From: Glycomyces artemisiae
GTDB lineage: Bacteria; Actinomycetota; Actinomycetes; Mycobacteriales; Micromonosporaceae
Assembly (NCBI RefSeq): GCF_003002955.1
Contig: NZ_PVTJ01000003.1
Coordinates: forward strand, 434,001-498,000
Reading direction: 5' to 3'
Length of the DNA stretch: 64,000 bases
The notes below the pieces were generated by a model. The model was not told the origin of the DNA and made no database searches. It saw nothing but the letters and a program-made list of their open reading frames with translations. The position numbers and the translations under genes are program-made. Positions 8,309 to 16,362 of this stretch are shown in pieces (position 1 is the first letter of the stretch; every line of letters begins with the position of its first letter).

Positions 8309-9277
8309 ATGGCCATCGCCAGGATTGAGCAGACTCCCAAGGCGCCCGCCGCGGCGCCGCCGCCGAGCGCCCCGGCGGCCCGCCGCCGCAGGCGCGGCGA
8401 CTTCCAGCGGAAGGAGCAGCGCGCCGCGCGCGCCTTCGCGCTCCCCGCGATCGTCCTCCTGCTGGTGTTCGTCATCGGCCCGGCGGTCGTCTCGCTGGCG
8501 ATGAGCTTCACCAACGCCCGGCTCATCTCCCCCACGGCCCCGGAGTTCATCGGCCTCGACAACTTCCGGCGCGCATTCACCGAGGACGACCTGTTCCACC
8601 AGTCCATCGGCAACACGTTCCTCTTCGCCGCCCTGGTCGTCCCGATCCAGGGCGGCCTGGGGCTCGTGCTCGCACTGCTGGTGGACCAGAAGCTCCCGGG
8701 CCGGAACTTCTTCCGCACCGTGTACTTCCTGCCGGTCATCACCTCGATGGTCGTCATCAGCCTCCTGTGGCGCTTCCTCTACCAGGAGGACGGGCTGGTC
8801 AACTCGGCGCTGTCGATGCTCACCGCCGGGGCGTACGCCGGGCGGGCGTGGCTGTCGGACCCCTCGACCGCCATGGGCGCCATCGTGGTCATGAGCGTGT
8901 GGCAGGGCGTCGGATTCCACATGATCATCTGGCTCGCCGGGCTCCAGACCATCCCCGAGGAGGTCTACGAGGCCGGCGAGCTCGACGGCACCACGCCCTG
9001 GCAGCGGTTCCGGCACATCACGCTCCCGCTCCTCAAGCCCACCTTCGTGTTCGTGCTCATCACCATCACCATCGCCGCGATGAGCCTGTTCGTCCAGGTC
9101 GACATCATGACCGACGGCGGGCCGCTGGGATCGACCAGCACCATCGTCTACCAGATCGTCCAGAAGGGATTCCAGCAGCAGCAGATCGGCTACGCCGCGG
9201 CACTGTCGCTCGTCTTCTTCTGCGTCGTGCTCGCCATGGCGCTCCTCCAGCGCCGCCTGACCAGAGAGAAGGACTAG
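8309..9277 (+). CDS. Sugar ABC transporter permease (MalF type)
   Basis: A 322-residue membrane protein with a basic, proline-rich cytoplasmic N-terminus (about 45 residues) and six predicted helices. The EAA loop that docks the ATPase reads EEVYEAGELDGTTPWQRF. It lies 15 bp after the lipoprotein gene and 2 bp before the second permease. With the gene at 9280 it forms the heterodimeric channel of a multiple-sugar importer. Confidence 0.9.
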   Translation: MAIARIEQTPKAPAAAPPPSAPAARRRRRGDFQRKEQRAARAFALPAIVLLLVFVIGPAVVSLAMSFTNARLISPTAPEFIGLDNFRRAFTEDDLFHQSIGNTFLFAALVVPIQGGLGLVLALLVDQKLPGRNFFRTVYFLPVITSMVVISLLWRFLYQEDGLVNSALSMLTAGAYAGRAWLSDPSTAMGAIVVMSVWQGVGFHMIIWLAGLQTIPEEVYEAGELDGTTPWQRFRHITLPLLKPTFVFVLITITIAAMSLFVQVDIMTDGGPLGSTSTIVYQIVQKGFQQQQIGYAAALSLVFFCVVLAMALLQRRLTREKD

Positions 9278-9279
9278 TC

Positions 9280-10182
9280 GTGACCGCAGCGACGATGAAG
9301 TCCCGCACCCCCGCGCGGCGGCGGTGGCTGTACGCGCCGATGACGCTCCTGGCCGCGTTCTTCCTGTTCCCCATCGTGTTCATGCTCGCCGCGAGCCTCA
9401 AGACCGACCACCAGATCTTCGCCGACATGGACTCGCTCAAGGCGTTCCTCCCCGTGGGCGACGTCAGCTTCGCGAACTATGCGGCGGTCTTCGAACGCGT
9501 CCCGTTCTGGCGGTTCCTCGCCAACTCGGTGCTCGTCACCGCCTGCGTCACCGGGCTCGGGCTGGTCGTCAACTCCATGTGCGGCTACGCGCTGGCCCGG
9601 ATGCGCTGGAGGGGCAGGGCCGTGGTCTTCGGGTTCATCATCGCCACGCTCATCCTCCCGTTCGACACCACGATCGTGCCGATGGTCTACCTCGTGGCGA
9701 ACCTGCCGTGGATCGGCTTCGAGGGGCTGCGGCCGGTCCTGGAGATCGGGTGGCTGAACACCTACCACGTGCAGATCATCCCGTTCATCGTGAACGCCTT
9801 CGCGATCTTCCTGTTCGCCCAGTACTTCAGCAGCCTCCCCAAGGGACTCGAAGAGGCCGCGGCCATGGACGGGGCCGGATGGCTGCGCACATACTGGCGC
9901 ATCATCGTGCCGCTGTCGAAGCCCGTCTTCGCCACCGTCCTCATCCTCACGATCGTCACCTCGCCCGCCACCTGGAACGCCTACCTGTGGCCGCTCATGA
10001 CCGTCCAGAGCGAGGAGCTGCGGCCCGTCATGGTCGGCGTCCAGTACTTCTTCCAGCTCGACACGGACTGGGGCGAGGTCATGGCCTACATCTCGATGAT
10101 CACGATCCCGATGGTCGCGGTCTTCATCGCCTTCCAGCGGTCCTTCATCCGCAGCATCGCCAGCGCGGGCATGAAGGACTGA
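9280..10182 (+). CDS. Sugar ABC transporter permease (MalG type)
   Basis: A 300-residue permease with the MalG-type EAA loop KGLEEAAAMDGAGWLRTYWR and the C-terminal RSFIRSIASAGMKD tail typical of MalG relatives. The GTG at 9280, right after the preceding stop, is the likely start; an in-frame ATG lies at 9295. Together with the MalF-like protein it imports the oligosaccharide bound by the lipoprotein at 7019. A ribosome site (AAGGAAA) for the next gene starts 29 bp after its stop. Confidence 0.88.
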   Translation: MTAATMKSRTPARRRWLYAPMTLLAAFFLFPIVFMLAASLKTDHQIFADMDSLKAFLPVGDVSFANYAAVFERVPFWRFLANSVLVTACVTGLGLVVNSMCGYALARMRWRGRAVVFGFIIATLILPFDTTIVPMVYLVANLPWIGFEGLRPVLEIGWLNTYHVQIIPFIVNAFAIFLFAQYFSSLPKGLEEAAAMDGAGWLRTYWRIIVPLSKPVFATVLILTIVTSPATWNAYLWPLMTVQSEELRPVMVGVQYFFQLDTDWGEVMAYISMITIPMVAVFIAFQRSFIRSIASAGMKD

Positions 10183-10216
10183 CCTCCCCGAACACCCGCA
10201 ACCGCAAAGGAAACGA

Positions 10217-11164
10217 ATGCTCAAGCTCGCCGACCACTGGGTCTGGGACTCCTGGTACGCCACCGACGACGAGGGCCGCCACCACATGTTCTTCCTGCGC
10301 GCCTCCCGCGCTCTACAGGAGGAGGGGCGCCGCCACCAGCGGGCCTCCATCGGCCACGCGGTCTCCCCCGACCTGGCCGACTGGCGGCTGCTGCCCGACG
10401 CGCTGGTCGCCGCCGACGCGCCCGCCTGGGACGACCAGGCGACCTGGACGGGTTCGGTGGTGCGCGGCGACGACGGCGCGTGGCGCCTGTTCTACACCGG
10501 CGTCTCCCGCGCGGAGGACGGCAAGGTGCAGCGGATCGGCGCGGCCGTCTCCGAGGACCTGGTGACGTGGCGCCGGCTCCCGGGGCCGCTGGTCGAGGCC
10601 GACCCGGCGCATTACGAGCGGTACGGCCCGGACTCGGGCTGGTTCGACGAGGCCTGCCGCGACCCGTGGGTGTTCCGCGATCCGGCCGGGGACGGCTGGC
10701 ACATGCTGTTCACCGCCAGAGCGGCCGGTCCCGAGCCCGCCCGGGAGCGGGGCGTGGTGGGCCACGCCCGCTCGGCCGACCTGGAGCGGTGGGAGGTGCT
10801 GCCGCCGCTGAGCCGCCCCGACGCGCTCGGGTTCGGGCAGATCGAGGTGACGCAGCTGCACTGCGTGGACGGGCAGTGGCTGCTGCTGTTCTGCTGCGGC
10901 GGCGCGGAGGCGTCGGACGCGCGCCGTGCCCTGGGCGAGACCGGCGACAACTACGTGGTGCCGGTCGAGGACCTGCTGGGGGGCTTCGACATCGCGAAGG
11001 CGCGGCCGTTCGAGCACGAGAGCCTGTACGCGGCGAGGCTGCACGACGTGGACGGCGTGCCGCACCTGATCGGGTTCCGCAACATCGAGGACGGCGGGTT
11101 CGTCGGAGAGATCGCCGACCCGGTCCCGGTCCGGTGGGACGGGACGAGGCTGGTGCGGCGGTGA
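10217..11164 (+). CDS. Cytoplasmic glycoside hydrolase family 32 (beta-fructosidase/sucrase-like)
   Basis: A 315-residue five-bladed propeller hydrolase with no signal peptide. The GH32 catalytic triad is visible: nucleophile Asp11 in WVWDSW, the RDP transition-state aspartate at 149 (CRDPW), and the acid/base Glu210 in GQIEVTQ. It lacks the C-terminal beta-sandwich of classical invertases, so it resembles the short GH32/GH68-like proteins. It lies between the importer and the fructokinase and overlaps the latter by 4 bp. The expected role is hydrolysis of imported fructo-oligosaccharides or sucrose to fructose. Exact linkage preference cannot be read from sequence. Confidence 0.82.
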   Translation: MLKLADHWVWDSWYATDDEGRHHMFFLRASRALQEEGRRHQRASIGHAVSPDLADWRLLPDALVAADAPAWDDQATWTGSVVRGDDGAWRLFYTGVSRAEDGKVQRIGAAVSEDLVTWRRLPGPLVEADPAHYERYGPDSGWFDEACRDPWVFRDPAGDGWHMLFTARAAGPEPARERGVVGHARSADLERWEVLPPLSRPDALGFGQIEVTQLHCVDGQWLLLFCCGGAEASDARRALGETGDNYVVPVEDLLGGFDIAKARPFEHESLYAARLHDVDGVPHLIGFRNIEDGGFVGEIADPVPVRWDGTRLVRR

Positions 11165-12078
11165 TCGGCGTCGTCGGCGAGGCGCTCATCGACCTCAAGG
11201 CCGCTGAAGGCGATCCGCGCCGCCCGGTCGCGCATCCTGGCGGGAGCCCGATGAACACGGCGGTCACGCTGGGGCGCTTGGGCGCGAAGACGGCGTTCTT
11301 CGGCCGCTTGTCGACCGACGCGTTCGGGCGGCTCCTGCGGGAGCACTTGCGCGGGGCCGGGGTGGACCTGCGGTGGGCGGTCGAGGCGGCGGAGCCGACG
11401 AGCCTCGCGCTCGTGTCGGTCGACTCGGGAGGTGCGGCGAGCTACACGTTCCACCTCCACGGAACCGCCGACTGGCAGTGGTCCCCCGCCGAGCTGCCCG
11501 ACGCCCCCGGGCTCGACGCCGTCCACGCCGGGTCGCTCGCGCTCGCGCTCGACCCGGGCGGGCCGGTCGTGGCGGATTGGCTTGCGCGCCTGAGTGAGAC
11601 GACCACGATCAGCCTGGACCCGAACGTGCGCGCTGAGCTGCTGGGCGACCGGGACGCGTACCGGCTCGCGGTGGAGCGGTGGCTCTCGTTCTCGGCGATC
11701 GTCAAGGTCTCGGACGAGGACCTGGCGTGGATCTGGCCGGGAGCCGATCTGGCGCGGTTGGCGCGGGACTGGATCGCCCAGGGGCGCAGGCTGGTCGTCG
11801 TCACGCGCGGCGGCGACGGGTCGCTGGTGCACTGCGGGGGCCGGGAGTTCGCGGTGCCCGCGCACCCGACGGCGCTGGTGGACACGGTCGGCGCCGGGGA
11901 CTCGTTCAGCGGCGCGCTGCTCGACCGGCTCGACCGCCTCGGCCGCCTCGATCCGGAGGGCTTGGCGCGCTTGGGTCCCGACGAGGCCCGTTCGGCGGTC
12001 GAGTTCGCGTCGAAGGTCGCGGCCGTGACCTGCTCGCGGCCCGGCGCGGACCCGCCGTGGCGGTCCGAGGTCGCCTGA
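11161..12078 (+). CDS. PfkB-family carbohydrate kinase (probable fructokinase)
   Basis: A 305-residue ribokinase/PfkB-fold kinase. The N-terminal substrate-side signature HPGGSPMNTAVTLGRLG and the C-terminal signature DTVGAGDSFSGALL are present, with catalytic base Asp247. The GTG start overlaps the stop of the GH32 gene (GTGA), implying translational coupling. It probably phosphorylates fructose released by the hydrolase, feeding glycolysis. A hairpin follows the stop. Confidence 0.85.
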   Translation: MIGVVGEALIDLKAAEGDPRRPVAHPGGSPMNTAVTLGRLGAKTAFFGRLSTDAFGRLLREHLRGAGVDLRWAVEAAEPTSLALVSVDSGGAASYTFHLHGTADWQWSPAELPDAPGLDAVHAGSLALALDPGGPVVADWLARLSETTTISLDPNVRAELLGDRDAYRLAVERWLSFSAIVKVSDEDLAWIWPGADLARLARDWIAQGRRLVVVTRGGDGSLVHCGGREFAVPAHPTALVDTVGAGDSFSGALLDRLDRLGRLDPEGLARLGPDEARSAVEFASKVAAVTCSRPGADPPWRSEVA

Positions 12079-12082
12079 CACC

Positions 12083-12108
12083 GGCCGTCCCGCCTCGGTG
12101 GGGCGGCC
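12083..12108 (+). terminator. Hairpin after fructokinase
   Basis: GGCCGTCCC at 12083-12091 pairs with GGGCGGCC at 12101-12108 with one bulged base. It lies 5 bp after the stop and separates the fructo-oligosaccharide operon from the levanase. Confidence 0.4.
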
Positions 12109-12114
12109 CTTCGC

Positions 12115-12163
12115 GAATTAACCGCGATTAACCACTCATATTTATAGATTTAACTTCACTTAA
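12115..12163. promoter_or_regulatory. AT-rich levanase promoter region with repeated TTAAC half-sites
   Basis: Four direct TTAAC half-sites occur in 49 bp: GAATTAAC (12115), GATTAAC (12126), GATTTAAC (12147) and ACTTAAC (12157). The GATTAAC copy is identical to the half-site of the twin operators at 5903-5958. The AT content is striking against the GC-rich background. It probably holds the levanase promoter and may be bound by the same LacI protein. Confidence 0.45.
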
Positions 12164-12209
12164 CTCTCTAGCTTGTAGACGACGCACCGAAACCGGATGA
12201 GGAGCAATG

Positions 12210-13808
12210 ATGCTGCGAACTTCGAGAAGGACACTGCTGCAAGCCGCGGGCCTCGGCGGCGCCGCCGCCCTCGTGGGGCTCCCCGCCGCGGCGCAGGCGC
12301 AGTCGCGCCGCCCGCAATACCACTTCTCGGTGCCGGAGGGGTGGAAGAACGACCCGCAGCGGCCGGTCTACGTGGACGGCGAGACGCGCTACTACTACCT
12401 CTACAACAAGGACTACCCGGCGCCGGGCACGGGCACCTCGTGGCGCCTGACCGGCTCCGACGACAACGTGGAGTTCCGCGACCTCGGCGTCGCGATCCCC
12501 AAGGAGACCGACCCGAACGGCTCGATCTGGTCGGGCTGCCTGGTCGTGGACGAGCACGACACCGCCGGGTTCGGCGCGGGTGCCGTCATCGCCATCGCCA
12601 CCCAGGAGGACCGCTTCGCGTCCGCTCCGCATAAGCAGGCGCAGTTCCTGTTCTACTCGACCGACGGCGGCCGCACCTTCGGCCGCCTCGACCAGCCGGT
12701 GCTTCCCAACCCGGGCGTCGTGGACTTCCGCGACCCCAAGGTGATCTGGGACGACCGCTTCGGCCGGTGGGTGATGGCCCTCGCCGAGTTCGACAAGATC
12801 GGCTTCTACCACTCCGGCGACCTCCGGAGCTGGACCTATGTGGACGGCTTCATCAGGGGCGGCCTCGGCACCTTCGAGTGCCCGGACCTGTTCTGGATCG
12901 ACTCCGACACCGGCCCCGGACGGTGGGTGCTCGGCGCGAGCGCCAACACGAAGGGCTCGGGCGGGGTCGCCACGTACGCGTACTGGACCGGCGAGTTCAC
13001 CGGCACCGGTTTCATCCCCGACCGGCAGGACCCCCAGTGGCTCGACCACGGCTGGGACTGGTACGGGGCCGTCACCTGGGAGCGGCGCGTCGGCAGCCGG
13101 CTCGACACCAAGACCCGCTACGGGATCGGGTGGATGAACTTCTGGGACTACCCGGACAACACGCCCACCTGGGACTCGGACGGGTTCAACGGCACCGACT
13201 CGATCGTCCGCGAGATCACGCTCCACTGGTACAGCGCCACCGAATCCGCGCTCGTCTCCCGCCCGGTCCGCACCCTCGCCGACCGGGCCTCGCGCACGGT
13301 GCGCCTCGGCGACGTCCAGGTCGACGGGAACCTGCCCCTCGACTACCGCGGCCGCGCGTACCAGATCCAGACCCGCGTCACCTGGTCCCAGTTGCACAAC
13401 GTGGGCTTCCAGCTGCGGCTCTCAGCGGACGGGTCGAGGCACGTCGACACCGGCGTCTACCGCCTGGGGAACTACGCCTACCTCAACCGCGGCTACTCCG
13501 GCAACCCCGACCCGACCGGGCGCTGGCTGGAGAGCCGCACGCCGTTCGCGCAAGGAACGACCGAAGTGGACCTGCGCATCCTCGTCGACAACACCTCGAC
13601 GGAGGTCTTCATCGACGACGGCCGCTACACCCATTCGAGCCTCGTGTTCCCCGACCCCGCCGACGACCGCCTGGCGCTCTTCACCGACGGCGGCCCGGCC
13701 GTCTTCCACGGCCTCACCATCACCGAGTTCGACCCGGTCTGGAACCGCGGCCCGGGAGTGCGCGCCGACCGCTACTCCGGGGCCAAGTCGACGACTTCGG
13801 CGCCGTAG
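12210..13808 (+). CDS. Secreted GH32 levanase / exo-beta-fructosidase
   Basis: A 532-residue exported fructanase. Twin-arginine motif SRRTLLQAAG and a hydrophobic stretch to about residue 30 give a Tat signal. Numbered from the ATG at 12207, the GH32 motifs are EGWKNDP (nucleophile Asp49), FRDPK (177 region) and the acid/base Glu224 in FECPD. Numbered from the ATG at 12210, subtract one. A C-terminal beta-sandwich from about residue 360 carries the usual VFIDDGR element. Two ATGs are adjacent; 12210 has better spacing from GAGGAG. Full GH32 length and export fit levan or inulin hydrolysis outside the cell, supplying both nearby importers. Its 3' end overlaps the convergent YbaK gene by 37 bp. 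Confidence 0.9.
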   Translation: MLRTSRRTLLQAAGLGGAAALVGLPAAAQAQSRRPQYHFSVPEGWKNDPQRPVYVDGETRYYYLYNKDYPAPGTGTSWRLTGSDDNVEFRDLGVAIPKETDPNGSIWSGCLVVDEHDTAGFGAGAVIAIATQEDRFASAPHKQAQFLFYSTDGGRTFGRLDQPVLPNPGVVDFRDPKVIWDDRFGRWVMALAEFDKIGFYHSGDLRSWTYVDGFIRGGLGTFECPDLFWIDSDTGPGRWVLGASANTKGSGGVATYAYWTGEFTGTGFIPDRQDPQWLDHGWDWYGAVTWERRVGSRLDTKTRYGIGWMNFWDYPDNTPTWDSDGFNGTDSIVREITLHWYSATESALVSRPVRTLADRASRTVRLGDVQVDGNLPLDYRGRAYQIQTRVTWSQLHNVGFQLRLSADGSRHVDTGVYRLGNYAYLNRGYSGNPDPTGRWLESRTPFAQGTTEVDLRILVDNTSTEVFIDDGRYTHSSLVFPDPADDRLALFTDGGPAVFHGLTITEFDPVWNRGPGVRADRYSGAKSTTSAP

Positions 13809-14245
13809 GCGCGGATCAGGTCGTCCGCGCCGACACGGGCGGCGAAGTCGGGGGAGCCGGAGCCGATGACGATCTCGCGCCCGAGCAGGCGCTCGTCGGC
13901 GAGGACCGGGAACGCCTCGACCGCACCGAGCGGGGTGATCGTGCCCCGCCGGTAGCCGGTCGCGGCGAACGCCTCGTCGGCGGTCGGCAGCTTCAGCTTG
14001 TTGACCCCGAGCACGGAGCGCAGCTTGGGCCAGGAGAACCGGTCCTCATACGGGACCAGGACGAACACGTACCCGTCGCGGCTGCGCAGCACGATCGTCT
14101 TCACGCCCATCAGCTCCCGGGCCAGGGGCGCTCCGGTCTCCGGGTCGCGCGGCACGAACTCGACGGCCAGGCCGCGCGCGGCCGCGTCTGCGGCGGCCCG
14201 CTCGGTCGACTCGGGCGCGGTGCGGTCCTGTGCCGGGTGCTCCAT
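13772..14245 (-). CDS. YbaK/ProX-type aminoacyl-tRNA deacylase
   Basis: A 157-residue protein of the YbaK / prolyl-tRNA synthetase-associated domain family, which hydrolyses mischarged aminoacyl-tRNAs. It shows the core VKTIVLRSRDGYVFVLVPYEDRFS and the LNK-like VNKLKLPTADE stretch, followed by GYRRGTITPLG. The ATG at 14245 has a TAGCCT box ending 7 nt upstream and no Shine-Dalgarno sequence, suggesting a leaderless transcript. The last 37 bp lie inside the end of the levanase gene on the other strand. It has no functional link to the sugar genes. Confidence 0.85.
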   Translation of the reverse strand: MEHPAQDRTAPESTERAAADAAARGLAVEFVPRDPETGAPLARELMGVKTIVLRSRDGYVFVLVPYEDRFSWPKLRSVLGVNKLKLPTADEAFAATGYRRGTITPLGAVEAFPVLADERLLGREIVIGSGSPDFAARVGADDLIRAYGAEVVDLAPE

Positions 14246-14335
14246 GCCCGCAAGGCTATCCGAACCGGCCCGACCGCCGGCCCGACAGCGCGAATCAGGC
14301 CGAGCGGGCGCCGCGCCGCCTCCCGGGCCTGAGAA

Positions 14336-14355
14336 CAGGGGCCGCAAGGCCCCTG
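14336..14355 (-). terminator. Perfect hairpin after the 14379 gene
   Basis: CAGGGGCC and GGCCCCTG form a perfect 8-bp stem with a GCAA tetraloop, 23 bp past the stop of the minus-strand gene at 14379. This is a classic stable terminator hairpin. Confidence 0.65.
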
Positions 14356-14378
14356 CTCACCCGATGCGTGGTCGGCGT

Positions 14379-14951
14379 CTACCACCAGCAGCGCACGAAG
14401 AAGTCGTCGACGCGGGCCATCTTGAAGTTCCCGGCGCCGCCGCCGTTGAGCGTGATCCAGTACTGGAGCCTGACGGTCCCCCCGTACACCGTCGGGGTCG
14501 TGCCGAACCCGATCGCCTGGTATTCGCCTGCGTTCAGCTGGTGGCGGGAGGAGTTCCGCAGCCTCCAGTCGTAGCCCCCGGCGTCGTTGGGGTCCAGCGC
14601 CCACACGTCCAGGGTCATGACCGTGTCGTTCGTGCTCGGCTTCACGTAGACCTCTCCGGCGCACTGGCCGGCCGACCTCGGGAACTCGACATACCGGTTG
14701 AACGACGCGCCGCCGGTCTCGGCCGTCAGCCAGCCGTTGTTCGCCCCGGTCCGGGCGAGCCCCCGCTGGAGGTCGTAGCCGGTGTTCCCGTCGTACCAGG
14801 TGCTCCAGCTCCACCGGTCGTCCGGGTTGTCCTCGAAGCTGTCGAAATAGGTGGTGTCCTGCGCCTGGGCCGGACTGGTCGTCACCGCCACCGACGCGAG
14901 CGCCACCAGTGCCGCCGCTCCGATGCGCAGGACCGCTGCCTTGATCGCCAC
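14379..14951 (-). CDS. Secreted protein of unknown function (190 aa)
   Basis: The N-terminus is a clear Sec signal peptide (MAIKAAVLRIGAAALVALASVA...), with probable cleavage after AQAQ near residue 31. The mature 160 residues are rich in Trp, Tyr, Asn and Gly (FDSFEDNPDDRWSWSTWYDG) and contain two Cys, one just before the C-terminal WW. This composition suggests a small beta-sandwich, possibly carbohydrate-binding, but I recognise no family. It is a single-gene unit followed by a strong hairpin. No function is assigned. Confidence 0.75.
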   Translation of the reverse strand: MAIKAAVLRIGAAALVALASVAVTTSPAQAQDTTYFDSFEDNPDDRWSWSTWYDGNTGYDLQRGLARTGANNGWLTAETGGASFNRYVEFPRSAGQCAGEVYVKPSTNDTVMTLDVWALDPNDAGGYDWRLRNSSRHQLNAGEYQAIGFGTTPTVYGGTVRLQYWITLNGGGAGNFKMARVDDFFVRCWW

Positions 14952-15131
14952 TACCGTTCACTCTCCTAAAAGGATGGACATCGACAGCAGGATACTGGTA
15001 TCGGGGAGCCCTTCGGGCTGCCTGGCGGGCTTTGCGCTGTCGCATAGGCGACAGCATCCGACCAGCCGCGATGCCGCCCGGGGCCGCCGGAGCGATTCGT
15101 CGGCGTCAGCGGGTCCCGGGCGGCCGTGCGG

Positions 15132-15515
15132 CTACTCGTTGAATCCTTGATACGCGCAGGGCACCAGGGCGTGGCACAGCCGCATCCGGTAGATGAGGCC
15201 GGTGATGACGTCGTAGCTGAAGCTCTCGTAGGTGCCCGCGCCCGAGTCGTTGTTCTTGCAGCGCAGGGTGACCCAGCCGGTCCGCGGGGTGTAGGTCTGG
15301 AGGCAGCCCTCGACGCTGTAGCCGTCCTTGAGGGAGTCGTAGACGCGGAAGGAGTCGCCGTCGTCGACGTGCTGCATGGCGCCGACCTGGCGGCCGTCGA
15401 TGTCGGACAGGATGAGCCAGGTGTCGCCCGCGAGGGCGGCGCTCCCGGTCCCGGCGATGATCCCCACGCCGACGGCGCAGGTGATCGCGATCCTCGTGAT
15501 CCACTTCTTGAACAT
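15132..15515 (-). CDS. Small secreted cysteine-containing protein of unknown function (127 aa)
   Basis: A Sec signal peptide (FKKWITRIAITCAVGVGIIAG, cleavage after ALA near residue 29) precedes a mature domain of about 98 residues. It has four Cys, in GCLQTY, LRCKNN, RLCHAL and VPCAYQ, which could form two disulfides. The sequence looks like a small beta-rich extracellular domain. I chose the ATG at 15515 because the signal peptide starts there and AAGGAGC lies 7 nt upstream. The gene stands alone between two other minus-strand units and I do not recognise the family. Confidence 0.7.
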   Translation of the reverse strand: MFKKWITRIAITCAVGVGIIAGTGSAALAGDTWLILSDIDGRQVGAMQHVDDGDSFRVYDSLKDGYSVEGCLQTYTPRTGWVTLRCKNNDSGAGTYESFSYDVITGLIYRMRLCHALVPCAYQGFNE

Positions 15516-15696
15516 TGATGCTCCTTGTGGCGCAATCGATCCCGTCGGCCAACCCGATGCGGGCCGACGACAGCAGATACGCCGCGAACCCGTGCAGCGG
15601 TTGCGCCTCGAACGCGCACAATGGGCGGACCCGTCGCCTACGCTGGTCGCCATGGACCTCGCCTGCCTGCGAGGTGACACCGCTGCCGAGCTCTGC

Positions 15697-16362
15697 TCAC
15701 TGGTGGCGGCGGCGGAGGTCGATTCCTGAGCCGTCGCTCAGCAGCATGCGACGGTAGAGGCCGGCGGGCTTGGTGCGGCGCAGGATTCTGGTCTTGCGGG
15801 TGCGGTGGACCTCTTCGCAGGTGTAGCGGCCTTCGCGCACTTCGAGAACGGTGTCGACCTGGACGTGTCCGTCGATCTTCGTCTTAGGCCCTGAACCGCT
15901 CCAGAACTTGCTGTAACTGCGTCCAACGGGCGCCACGAACGCCAGACGCTGGTCGGTGAGCACCCACCAGCCGCGACGGCGAAGCGCCGGGCTGAGCAGG
16001 CGACCGGCGTCGGAATTGTCGCCGCGGCCGTGTACGACCACGGCGGGTCCCTTGGTGCGCTTCTGCTTCGAAGGCACGTCACCGCCGGCGCTGGCGCCGC
16101 TGAGTCCCTCGGCCAGGAACACCAGTAGGGCCAGCATGACGACCGATCCCACGATCCACAGCAGCACCGTGCCGACGACCGTCAAGATGCGCTTGGCGAG
16201 CTGCTCAGGCGGCCACGGCGGCCTTGGGACGCCTTCGAGAACCGGCAGCTTCCATACCGGTGCGAACTCGATCAGCCGCTCGTCCGGGCGCAGCCAGTTC
16301 GGTTCGAGTACCCGGCGCGCGTCGCGCATCAGGTCGAGCTTCGGCGGTCGCTTCCCACTCAT
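15697..16362 (-). CDS. Membrane protein of unknown function next to a WXG-motif protein
   Basis: A 221-residue protein: a basic cytoplasmic N-terminus, one strong hydrophobic helix at about residues 59-85, then a soluble basic domain (RRRGWWVLTDQRLAFVAP) resembling PH-like or bacterial-PH folds in feel only. It overlaps the upstream WXG-motif gene by 4 bp (ATGA), so the two are translationally coupled and probably act together. G+C and third-position bias are slightly relaxed compared with the hydrolase genes. Function unknown. Confidence 0.75.
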   Translation of the reverse strand: MSGKRPPKLDLMRDARRVLEPNWLRPDERLIEFAPVWKLPVLEGVPRPPWPPEQLAKRILTVVGTVLLWIVGSVVMLALLVFLAEGLSGASAGGDVPSKQKRTKGPAVVVHGRGDNSDAGRLLSPALRRRGWWVLTDQRLAFVAPVGRSYSKFWSGSGPKTKIDGHVQVDTVLEVREGRYTCEEVHRTRKTRILRRTKPAGLYRRMLLSDGSGIDLRRRHQ

